A stretch of DNA of 64,000 bases from Candidatus Zixiibacteriota bacterium (GTDB taxonomy: Bacteria > Zixibacteria > MSB-5A5 > GN15 > FEB-12): NCBI GenBank assembly GCA_040756055.1, contig JBFLZR010000002.1, forward strand, positions 584,411 through 648,410, read 5' to 3'. Both the position numbers and the translations under genes were made by a program. Shown piece after piece: positions 36,435-43,829 of this stretch (positions within the stretch are counted from its first letter, which is position 1; each line of letters opens with the position of its first letter). The notes under the pieces are model-generated. The model was not told where the DNA came from and ran no database searches. It saw only the letters and a program-made list of their open reading frames with translations.

Positions 36435-36467
36435 GTCGGGGCCAAAGCAAGTTTGACCCTGCCACCC
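36435..36467 (-). repeat. Family A repeat, reverse copy
   Basis: GTCGGGGCCAAAGC...TTTGACCCTGCCACCC, directly beside a family-C copy, as families A and C also lie close in island 1. Confidence 0.75.
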
Positions 36468-36485
36468 GGCAGCACCTGACCGGGC

Positions 36486-36514
36486 TTGCGTATAACATTT
36501 CAATTTATTACCTT
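36486..36514 (+). promoter_or_regulatory. Promoter of selD (short-leader geometry)
   Basis: TTGCGT (36486-36491), 17-bp spacer, TACCTT (36509-36514), then 8 nt to ATG 36523. No Shine-Dalgarno sequence. Confidence 0.4.
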
Positions 36515-36522
36515 ATCAACCT

Positions 36523-37575
36523 ATGGACGACAAACGTCAGGAAATAAGCATTAAATTGACGGCCGAAGTCAGCTGCGCGGGTTGAGCTTCCAAACTGGCG
36601 CCAAAGTTTTTGGCGGAAGCATTGAAAAACATCCCGCAGTCGAACCACCCGAACCTTCTGGTCGGCTTCAATAAAGCCGATGACGCCGGGGTGTACAAAA
36701 TAAACGACTCACAGGCGCTGGTGCAGACTGTCGATTTCTTCCCGCCCATAGTTGACGACCCGCTGAATTTCGGGCGGATAGCGGCGGCAAACGCGCTTTC
36801 CGATGTTTACGCGATGGGTGGCACGCCGATTACCGCCTTGAACATAGTCGGGTTTCCCAGTGGTATGCCCGCCAGTGTCCTGACCGATATTCTCAAGGGC
36901 GGGTCGGAAAAAATCGAAGAAGCCGGCGCGGTGATAGTGGGCGGCCACTCGATCAAAGACAAAGAGCTTAAATACGGTCTGGCCGTCACGGGATTGGTTG
37001 ATCCGCAAAAAGTCCTGACCAACGCCACCGCCAGGCCCGGCGACAAAATCTACCTGACCAAGCCGCTGGGGACCGGCCTTATCACCACCGGTATCAAACA
37101 AAGCCGGGTCTCGCCCGAACTGACAACTATCGTAATCCGCCAGATGTCGCAGCTTAACAGAAAACCCGCCGAACTTATGGTAAAGCACCACGCGCACTCG
37201 GCGACGGATATAACGGGCTACGGTCTTCTCGGCCACGCGTACGAGATGGCATCGGCATCGGAAGTCACAATCCGAATCTATTCCGAGCTCCTTCCGCTTT
37301 TGCCAGAGGCGCTCGAACTTGCGGGGGCCGGGATGATACCCGGCGGCGCCAACGCCAACCGGGATTTTCTCGACGGTAAATACACACTGGTTAACGCCAT
37401 AGACAAGAATCTCGAACATGTCCTTTTCGACCCGCAAACATCGGGCGGCCTGTTTATAGCCATCGATGAAGCCAACGCCGCGAATTTCGAAAAAGACCTC
37501 GAAACCGAAAGAGTCTTCGCGATGCTTATCGGACAGGTCGAGGCCGCGGGGCAATATCCGCTGATAATAGAGTAA
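36523..37575 (+). CDS. selD: Selenophosphate synthetase, itself a selenoprotein (Sec at codon 21)
   Basis: A 350-residue selenide, water dikinase that makes selenophosphate, the selenium donor for Sec-tRNA. From ATG 36523 the frame reads MDDKRQEISIKLTAEVSCAG-U-ASKLAPKFLAEAL. The in-frame TGA at 36583-36585 (codon 21) stands at the catalytic Cys/Sec position of SelD (Cys17 in E. coli), followed by the near-invariant ASK-x-AP. The remainder is a full-length enzyme: LLVGFNKADDAGVYKI, QTVDFFPPIVDDP, DVYAMGG, IVGGHSIKDKELKYG, ATDITGYGLLGH and DPQTSGGL. A SECIS-like hairpin starts right after the TGA. If the TGA is taken as a stop, callers find only a shortened gene from a TTG near 36610. Followed 6 nt later by a membrane-protein gene. 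Confidence 0.93.
36586..36620 (+). promoter_or_regulatory. Bacterial SECIS-like hairpin for Sec insertion in selD
   Basis: Immediately after the TGA: outer stem GCTTCC (36586-36591) with GGAAGC (36615-36620); inner stem GCCAAA (36600-36605) with TTTGGC (36609-36614); apical loop GTT; an unpaired stretch on the 5' side. Counting the U of UGA as 1, the loop G-U lies at 24-25. That is close to the apical G-U of the E. coli fdhF SECIS, which SelB contacts. Confidence 0.75.
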
Positions 37576-37581
37576 TTTCAC

Positions 37582-39678
37582 ATGCTCAAGCGTATTTTCA
37601 CCGACAGCCGTTTGCTGTATCTCTTGGCCGCGATTGTACTTGTCGGTGGATTTCTCTTCTGGACCTCGGATTTAACATCCGATCCCCCCATCTACTACGC
37701 CGGTATGGGACAGTCGCTTTCCACCGATCCGGCCCAGTATGTTTATCACGCCCGCAACAAAGTTCTTTTCGGTGACTGGGATCCGTTCGATTACCCGAGG
37801 TGGAAAGTCTATGAGCGCTCGTTGACATCGATGGTTGCTTATCTCTGGTTCAGTGTCGCCGGAGTCTCGCAAAGGCAAGCCAATATGGTGGGAGTGCTGT
37901 TGTCCTTGGGGGGGCTGCTTTTGTTTTTGCTGGCGGTCGCGAAAGAACATCGCCCGTGGGTATCGCTGGCGGTGGCGCTGTGCTGGGTGATCAATATCAC
38001 TCTGATTGTTTATGGACGGCTGTCGTATCTGGAGAACGGATTGATTCTTCTGATGGCGCTGCTGTTTCTGGTTTACTCGCGATGGGGAGCGCGAGCGTGG
38101 GGTATGATGTTATCGGTGGTGGTGGTCGCAGTGGCGACTCTCATGGGCAAGCTATTCGGCGCGCTGCTTCTTCCGGCGCTGCTTCTGGCGATTCTTTTTT
38201 CGGGTATAGAGAATCGGTGGAGACGGGTGTTCCAGGCAATCGGCGCTTACGCGGTATCGATCGTGGTTTTGATTTTCATTCTCTACGGTTCGGATTTGAG
38301 CGCGGTGATGGGGTATTTCGGCGAGCAGTCTTACGGACTGCGAGGCTTTCCGGCGGGGCTCACCAGCCCGTGGGCGTTTTTTGAGCATCTGATTTCATTC
38401 GGGTATGAGAATCGCCTGTTCTATCGCGACCTTAGCCTGGTGCTTCTTCTGTTCTCCGGCGGCGCGGTGATGACGATGTATCTATTGTCGGGACAAACTC
38501 TGGCGAGTCTTTCGAGAGCGTCGAGATTGGCGATGTTCGCCTGTGGATGTATCATCCTGGGAATAATGCCGCTCAACTACTCCCCAATGCGGTATGCCCT
38601 GTTTTTGGTGCCGGTGATTTTTCTCTTTTGCTTCACGGCGGTGGACCAACTGTATCAATCGAAACCAATTGCATTGAAGAACAAAGGCTGGGGTGTGTGG
38701 GCGATTTTATTTTTTGTCTGCTGGCACGGGCTGTATCAGGTGGTCAGTGTGTCATCTTATCTCAACAACCCGCCGGTGCGCGCAATAACATGGTCAACCC
38801 TTCCGGTCGCGCTGGCGATAGTCCTGGCGCTGCGGATGCTGGTGCTGAAAAAGTCAGTCACTGTCCGAGCTGGATACCTGACAATCGCCGGGTTGCTGCT
38901 GGTGCTGTTCACGACCGGGTTCGGTTTGTACCGGATAGACGAGCATCTCGCGAGAAAGAACTACGATATAGCCGGAGCCAACGAGGACCTCGGTCAGATA
39001 CTCGGCGAGGGTGCGGTGGTCTCCGCTCCTTATGCGCCGGCGCTGACAATCGATAACAAGCTCAAGTCGTTCATCCATCTTTTCGGAGTAGCCGAGGTGG
39101 ACTCCACGCTGTTGGAGCGTGAGCCTATCACTCATCTGGCTATCGATGAATCCAACTGGACAGAGGCGGTGGCGCAGTACCCGAAACTCGAGGGGCTGCT
39201 TCCGATAACGATGTACTGGATACGCGACTATGCGGTCAGGATTTACAACATAAGCGGGACTTACGGCAACGAGCGGGCGATGGCGTACGAGAAGACCGAG
39301 TACGAAAAGGCGGCTGACCTTTATAATCTCAGAGAGCTAGACAGCGCGCTGGTAACAATGGAGCGTTTTCTGGCCACCAGCCCTAACTGCCGTTCGGCGA
39401 ATCTTATTTACATAGAACTGCTGATAGCGGTGGGACGTTTCGGGGCGGCCGAAAGAATGCTGAACTATGTGACCACCCGGTATCCCCACGATTACTACAC
39501 GAATCTTGTCTGCGGGCGATCATACCAGATTTTGGGGTTGGTCACGCGAGATCGACGTCTTGTGGATATAGCGCAGACGCATTATCAAAAGGCGGTCGAA
39601 AACAACCCGTACAAAGCCACTTATGCCCGACAGCTTTTTGATGAAACGATGCGAAATTTCGGCCCATCGGGCGGCTAA
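37582..39678 (+). CDS. Multi-spanning GT-C-like glycosyltransferase with C-terminal TPR region
   Basis: A 698-residue integral membrane protein. About 11-12 transmembrane helices fill residues 10-460. An early extracytoplasmic loop contains SDPPIYYAGMGQSLSTDPAQYVYHARN, with acidic residues placed as in GT-C (PMT/ArnT-type) enzymes that use polyprenyl-phosphate sugars. A soluble region (about 470-560) and TPR-like helices (about 570-690; SALVTMERFLATSP, YQKAVENNPYKATYARQ) follow. Starts 6 nt after selD, probably co-transcribed with it, though there is no evident functional link. Donor and acceptor unknown. Confidence 0.72.
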   Translation: MLKRIFTDSRLLYLLAAIVLVGGFLFWTSDLTSDPPIYYAGMGQSLSTDPAQYVYHARNKVLFGDWDPFDYPRWKVYERSLTSMVAYLWFSVAGVSQRQANMVGVLLSLGGLLLFLLAVAKEHRPWVSLAVALCWVINITLIVYGRLSYLENGLILLMALLFLVYSRWGARAWGMMLSVVVVAVATLMGKLFGALLLPALLLAILFSGIENRWRRVFQAIGAYAVSIVVLIFILYGSDLSAVMGYFGEQSYGLRGFPAGLTSPWAFFEHLISFGYENRLFYRDLSLVLLLFSGGAVMTMYLLSGQTLASLSRASRLAMFACGCIILGIMPLNYSPMRYALFLVPVIFLFCFTAVDQLYQSKPIALKNKGWGVWAILFFVCWHGLYQVVSVSSYLNNPPVRAITWSTLPVALAIVLALRMLVLKKSVTVRAGYLTIAGLLLVLFTTGFGLYRIDEHLARKNYDIAGANEDLGQILGEGAVVSAPYAPALTIDNKLKSFIHLFGVAEVDSTLLEREPITHLAIDESNWTEAVAQYPKLEGLLPITMYWIRDYAVRIYNISGTYGNERAMAYEKTEYEKAADLYNLRELDSALVTMERFLATSPNCRSANLIYIELLIAVGRFGAAERMLNYVTTRYPHDYYTNLVCGRSYQILGLVTRDRRLVDIAQTHYQKAVENNPYKATYARQLFDETMRNFGPSGG

Positions 39679-39696
39679 ACGCTCTCAAGTCGAGCT

Positions 39697-40275
39697 TCAA
39701 GCCAGGTTCTTCAGGACAAAATCCCAGTTAACCAGTTTCCAGAAAGTATCGACATACCCGGCCCGGTTGTTGCGATAGTCGATATAATAGGCGTGCTCCC
39801 AGACATCGCAGGTCAGTACCGGCTTGAATCCTTCGGCGATCGGGCAGCAGGCGTTGGGCCCAGCCAGTATATCCAGCGAGCCGTCATCCTTTTTGATCAT
39901 CCATACCCAACCGGAGCCAAACAGCGTAACCGCGCTCTGGGTAAACACTTTCTGAAAGGTGTCGATGCAACCGAAGCTGTCGCTTAAGATTGCGGACACT
40001 TTTTCCGGGATGCCGGTCATGCCGCCCGGCTTGAGGCAATTCCAGTAAAACGTGTGATTGAAAACCTGAGCGGCGTTGTTGAAAATCCCGCCGGAACTTT
40101 TGCGGATAATGTCCTCAAGAGAAAGCTCTTCGAATTCCGTGTCGGCAATGAGTTTGTTGAGGTTGTTGACATACGCCTGATGGTGCTTGCCGTAATGATA
40201 TTCAATCGTTTGTGCCGAGATGTGTGGCGCGAGGGCGTCATTCGGATAAGGCAGTTGGGGCAGCTTGTGTTCCAT
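39697..40275 (-). CDS. sodB: Superoxide dismutase, Fe/Mn family
   Basis: A 192-residue Fe/Mn superoxide dismutase. Metal ligands: first His in IEYHYGKHHQAYVNNLN, second in FNHTFYWNCLKP, Asp and third His in DVWEHAYYIDYRNNRAGYVD. FGSGWVWMIKKDDGSL is more common in the iron enzymes. No signal peptide, so cytosolic, unlike the Ni enzyme at 1.9 kb. GGGAGG precedes the ATG. Convergent with the membrane protein gene. Confidence 0.95.
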   Translation of the reverse strand: MEHKLPQLPYPNDALAPHISAQTIEYHYGKHHQAYVNNLNKLIADTEFEELSLEDIIRKSSGGIFNNAAQVFNHTFYWNCLKPGGMTGIPEKVSAILSDSFGCIDTFQKVFTQSAVTLFGSGWVWMIKKDDGSLDILAGPNACCPIAEGFKPVLTCDVWEHAYYIDYRNNRAGYVDTFWKLVNWDFVLKNLA

Positions 40276-40401
40276 GAAACCTCCCGTTGTAAAGGTATTG
40301 GCTATCTAACCATATCTGAACGGCAGAGGCTTGTCAATTATTTTCCTGTGGGTGTCGAAGGCATATATACGTAAAAAACATGAAATTAATCGCCGTCGTT
40401 G

Positions 40402-40430
40402 TTGACATCGACCGCTCTTAACCATATTAT
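40402..40430 (+). promoter_or_regulatory. Consensus-like sigma-70 promoter upstream of the thioredoxin-fold gene
   Basis: TTGACA (40402-40407), 17-bp spacer, TATTAT (40425-40430). The -35 hexamer is perfect. It would give a leader of about 145 nt containing hairpins. Confidence 0.6.
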
Positions 40431-40511
40431 AGAAATTAATCAGTGTCCCCCGCCGCTTTTGCTGCAACGAACCCAAAGAGGGTTCGTATAAACTGCAGAA
40501 CGCCGTGGTTT

Positions 40512-40543
40512 TTGTTGACTTAACAACCTGACATTGTTAACAA
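40512..40543. promoter_or_regulatory. Operator-like double palindrome TTGTT-N5-AACAA and TTGTTAACAA
   Basis: TTGTT (40512-40516), 5-bp spacer, AACAA (40522-40526); after 7 bp a second palindrome TTGTTAACAA (40534-40543). The same half-site is repeated four times within 32 bp, just upstream of the 40584 gene. Confidence 0.5.
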
Positions 40544-40583
40544 TTTAGAAAGCTCCGTTAGATTGAGGCAAAGGTAAACCAAA

Positions 40584-40841
40584 ATGGAAGTTGGCTTAGT
40601 TTACTCCAGCAGGGATCCCCGCCAGTTGAAGGCGCGGGATTTCGTCATCAATTTTATCAGGGAGCGAGGAATTTTAGCCAAGATAATCGAATCCGACGAG
40701 CCAGTTGATTCGCCCACCGTAATCGTTAACGGACAGAGCCTGACCGATCTAAGGGATAAGCCACGTCGCAAGGGCGCGGCCATGTTTCCCGACCTCGACT
40801 CCATCGCAAAGATTCTTGAAAAACACGCCTGGTGCCTGTAG
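40584..40841 (+). CDS. Small thioredoxin/glutaredoxin-fold protein
   Basis: An 85-residue soluble protein. The order MEVGLVYSSRD (strand), KARDFVINFIRERG (helix), AKIIESDEP (strand), SPTVIVNGQSL (strand with the cis-Pro-like turn), PDLDSIAKILEKH (helix) resembles glutaredoxin/thioredoxin topology, but the usual active-site CxxC is replaced by SSRD and the only Cys is near the end (AWCL). Probably a redox-inactive relative or binding protein. Two in-frame prolines support the SPT loop. Function unknown. Confidence 0.65.
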   Translation: MEVGLVYSSRDPRQLKARDFVINFIRERGILAKIIESDEPVDSPTVIVNGQSLTDLRDKPRRKGAAMFPDLDSIAKILEKHAWCL

Positions 40842-40969
40842 CGATCTTGCGCCGTGATTAGTCGCTAACAAAGAGAAGACTCCTCGCACGACTGTATCCA
40901 ATCGCCGGGGTGAGGTGTGTCCGGCGCGGCCGTTGTGAGGACAAGGCAATGTTTTCATTCCAAGAAAAA

Positions 40970-40991
40970 AGCGGCCGAGGGGCCGCTTTTT
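40970..40991. terminator. Bidirectional terminator between the 40584 gene and glyQS
   Basis: Stem AGCGGCC / GGCCGCT with loop GAGG, with A run before and T run after, serving both strands. Confidence 0.85.
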
Positions 40992-41013
40992 TCGCCAGTG
41001 TCCGGATAATAGA

Positions 41014-42348
41014 TTACCCGTTTATCTTTTCATCGAGAAAATCAATGAGTTCGGCGACTTTCATCCGCTTTTGTTCCATACTGTCGCGGTCGCGCAGCGT
41101 CATTGTTTCATCCTCAAGCGTCTGTCCGTCAACGGTAATGCCAAACGGGCAGCCGGCTTCGTCCATGCGGGCGTATCTTCGACCAATAGCGCCGGAAACA
41201 TCATAGAACACTTTGAAGCGCTTTTTCAGTTCGTTGTAGATGTTTTCGGCGAATTCCGGCATACCGTCTTTTTTCACCAGTGGAAATACCGCCGCCTGTA
41301 TGGGGGCTATTTTTGGCGACAGCCGCATGAAGACCCGCGTCTCGCCTTTTATCTCGACTTCATCGTAACCGTCGACCAGAAGAGTCAGCAGGGTGCGGTC
41401 ACAGCCGGCGGAAGTCTCTATGATATATGGGATAAACTTTTCCGTATAGCGATCATCGTTGTAGCGGAGATCCTTTTTGGTAGCTTCCATGTGGCGACCC
41501 AGGTCGAAATCGGTCCGGTTGTGAATACCTTCGAGTTCCTGCCATCCGAACGGATATTCGTATTCGATATCATAGGCGGCCTTGGCGTAGTGGGCCAGTT
41601 CGTCTTCGCTGTGCTGATGCCACCGCATTTTCTCCATCTTGATTCCCAGCGACTGGTACCACTCCCAGCGCTGCTGCCGCCAGTATTCGAACCACTGGTT
41701 GTCCTCGGAAGGGTGTACGAAGAACTGCATTTCCATCTGTTCGAACTCGCGGGTCCGGAAAATGAAATTGCCGGGGGTGATCTCGTTGCGGAAGGCCTTG
41801 CCAATCTGCGCGATACCAAAGGGGATTTTCTGACGGGATGAGTTTTTCACGTTGAGGAAGTTGACATAGATACCCTGGGCCGTTTCCGGCCGTATATAAA
41901 CAATGTTGGCCTCATCCTCGAGCGGCCCCATAAAAGTCTTAAACATGAGGTTGAATTGTCGGGCTTCGGTAAGCTCGCCGCCGCATTCAAGGGGCGATTT
42001 CGATGGTTTCAGGGGGCAGCGGGCCTGCTCCAGTTGGTCGGCGCGAAAGCGCGCCTTACACTTCTTGCAGTCCACCAGCGGATCGGTGAACTCCGAAACG
42101 TGTCCGGAGGTGTGCCAGACCTGAGGATGCATCAGGATGGCCGCGTCGAGGCCCTCGATATCATCGCGCCGGTTGGTCATGGCGTCCCACCAGTAGTTTT
42201 TCAGATTTCGTTTTAGTTCGGCGCCCAACGGGCCGTAGTCCCAGGTCGAGCCGAGGCCGCCGTAAATTTCCGAAGAGGGAAAGACAAAACCGCGTCTTTT
42301 GCACAGGGATACTATTTTATCCATCAGGTCGTTGTTATTCGTGCCCAT
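41014..42348 (-). CDS. glyQS: Glycyl-tRNA synthetase, single-chain (alpha2) type
   Basis: A 444-residue class-II glycyl-tRNA synthetase of the one-chain homodimer type found in FCB bacteria, actinobacteria, archaea and eukaryotes, not the two-subunit GlyQ/GlyS type. Motifs: RRGFVFPSSEIYGGLGSTWDYGP at the N-terminus, motif 2 FRNEITPGNFIFRTREFEQMEMQFF, and motif 3 region SAGCDRTLLTLL. C-terminal anticodon-binding domain (about 345-440). Charges tRNA-Gly. Directly follows recO on the same strand. Confidence 0.96.
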   Translation of the reverse strand: MGTNNNDLMDKIVSLCKRRGFVFPSSEIYGGLGSTWDYGPLGAELKRNLKNYWWDAMTNRRDDIEGLDAAILMHPQVWHTSGHVSEFTDPLVDCKKCKARFRADQLEQARCPLKPSKSPLECGGELTEARQFNLMFKTFMGPLEDEANIVYIRPETAQGIYVNFLNVKNSSRQKIPFGIAQIGKAFRNEITPGNFIFRTREFEQMEMQFFVHPSEDNQWFEYWRQQRWEWYQSLGIKMEKMRWHQHSEDELAHYAKAAYDIEYEYPFGWQELEGIHNRTDFDLGRHMEATKKDLRYNDDRYTEKFIPYIIETSAGCDRTLLTLLVDGYDEVEIKGETRVFMRLSPKIAPIQAAVFPLVKKDGMPEFAENIYNELKKRFKVFYDVSGAIGRRYARMDEAGCPFGITVDGQTLEDETMTLRDRDSMEQKRMKVAELIDFLDEKING

Positions 42349-42356
42349 TTGGTAGT

Positions 42357-43148
42357 TTATCCTATCAGTTGACTGTTTTTGAGCTTTTCGATAAATCCCA
42401 GTGATTTAAGGTCCGACTTAAACCCGGTCTGACTGGCCAGGAATTTGGTCAGGGTATCGAGAAACCGTGAGGCTTCGGCGAACCCAACCTCAATTTCGGC
42501 AGCTTCAGCCAGTGACGAGGTTTGCAGGGCCAACAGCCGCTGGTAGCTATCGTACGAAAAGCCAATATAATACTCTCCCGGCTTTTGGCAAGCCTCGCAA
42601 ACAAGGCCGCCCCGCTCTACCGCGAACTTCAATTCTCCCCCTTCGGAAAACCTGCCCAACTCCTTGCCGCAGCCCACACAGTAGGCCAGCGAAGGGTGAT
42701 AACCGAGCTGGGAGAGCGCTCGCAGGTAAAAAGCCGTAAAAAGGCCCGGCAGCGCGGTTTTTCTGACACGTTCGACCTGAGCCAGATACGAGGCAAAATA
42801 GCCGTAGAGACTTCTCTGGGGTTCATCCTCGGGAAGAATCAGGTTCAGAAGTTCCGAGGCCGCGGAGGCATAGGCGAGACGCCCCAGGCTGCCCTCCCCC
42901 TCCAAAGAGCAGGCCTGCACAAGCTCAACTTCGCGAATATACCCTCTCGTCTCTTTTTCCGAGTGGTAGAAAGTGATTTCCATCCGGGCGAACGGCAGAA
43001 GGCGGCCGCGTTTTGACTTGAAGCTCCTGCCACCTTTATCAATCAGGGCGATTCTGCCGAAATCCTGAGAGAAGAAGACGACGGTTCTTGATGATTCTGA
43101 CCAGTTGAAGGCTTTGAGCAGAATGGCTTCGGATTTTTCGAGCGACAT
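42357..43148 (-). CDS. recO: DNA repair protein RecO
   Basis: A 263-residue RecO, which loads RecA on SSB-coated gaps together with RecR. N-terminal OB-fold (EAILLKAFNWSESSRTVVFFSQDFGRI), a helical middle part, and the zinc-binding site CVGCGKE...CEACQKP. Length is normal. Lies between glyQS and the DivIC-like gene on one strand; separated by 8 and 6 nt. Confidence 0.92.
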   Translation of the reverse strand: MSLEKSEAILLKAFNWSESSRTVVFFSQDFGRIALIDKGGRSFKSKRGRLLPFARMEITFYHSEKETRGYIREVELVQACSLEGEGSLGRLAYASAASELLNLILPEDEPQRSLYGYFASYLAQVERVRKTALPGLFTAFYLRALSQLGYHPSLAYCVGCGKELGRFSEGGELKFAVERGGLVCEACQKPGEYYIGFSYDSYQRLLALQTSSLAEAAEIEVGFAEASRFLDTLTKFLASQTGFKSDLKSLGFIEKLKNSQLIG

Positions 43149-43154
43149 TTCGTT

Positions 43155-43610
43155 CTACTGGCCCCGGTAACGGTAGATAATCTCGTCGGGATAGGCCATG
43201 CGGTAGCGGGTGCGCGCGACAGTTTCGATATAGCTCTCGTCGCTCTCAAGCATCTTTTTGACGCGAGAAGCATCAACGAGGTCAACCAAGTTGCGATGAT
43301 TTGCCTCGAGCAGGTGTTTTTTCTCAAGCTCCAGCCGGATTATTCTCGGTATCCCGTATGTCCCGCTCATAAGGGAATAGACAAAAACGATCCCGATAAA
43401 CCAGAAGCCGTATTTAACGACTTTACGTCTCACTCTCTGATTGGTGTTGGACAGCCTTGAAATCAGGTTATCCGTCAGAGGGGTGAAGATCGATGGAGAT
43501 TTCTTTACTCTTCTTGGCACGTGGCTAATTAACGACGGCCGGATTTCCGGCGCAATATAAAACTGGCCGATGGGTTTTCGGACCTGTTCAGAATATGAAC
43601 AGTCGTCCAT
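43155..43610 (-). CDS. DivIC/FtsB-like septum formation protein
   Basis: A 151-residue protein with a long cytosolic basic N-terminus, one transmembrane helix (about 65-85, VVKYGFWFIGIVFVYSLMSG), a short leucine/charged coiled coil (IRLELEKKHLLEANHRNL) and the extracytoplasmic ending TRYRMAYPDEIIYRYRG, which resembles the typical YxxPGExvy ending of FtsB/DivIC proteins. These connect FtsL to the division machinery. Starts with AGGGG plus ATG. Confidence 0.8.
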   Translation of the reverse strand: MDDCSYSEQVRKPIGQFYIAPEIRPSLISHVPRRVKKSPSIFTPLTDNLISRLSNTNQRVRRKVVKYGFWFIGIVFVYSLMSGTYGIPRIIRLELEKKHLLEANHRNLVDLVDASRVKKMLESDESYIETVARTRYRMAYPDEIIYRYRGQ

Positions 43611-43829
43611 AAACCCCTGCCGGCTTTAAAACTTTGGCGGATTTGTCCGATAATATGTAAAGCGGTATATTCCTATTCTTTCGGAACCTCGTACGGCTAT
43701 GACAGACGCGGAGCGGTTTGTTTTCACTGTGGCGACAATGGATCTGAATGCCCCTCTTGAAGCGGGGTGCCCCGGCGCGGGCAATACACGACAAAACGGG
43801 ACAACAAACATCTGAGGAATGCGCAAGTA

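Larger units (their letters stand above)
35740..36522. other. Intergenic island 3
   Basis: The first half (to about 36300) holds nothing I can identify. The second half has a reverse family-C repeat (36329-36429), a reverse family-A repeat (36435-36467), the word CAGCACCTGAC shared with 25131-25175, and the selD promoter. Confidence 0.6.
40276..40583. other. 308-bp intergenic region with promoter and operator-like palindromes
   Basis: It holds the promoter at 40402-40430, a hairpin ACGAACCC / GGGTTCGT near 40468-40489 and the TTGTT/AACAA palindromes at 40512-40543. Nothing else is visible. Confidence 0.6.

Noticed and set aside
36523-36612. selD as a pseudogene or with a start downstream of the TGA
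   Set aside because: The TGA is at the catalytic Sec/Cys site, both sides are in frame and conserved, and a SECIS-like hairpin follows.
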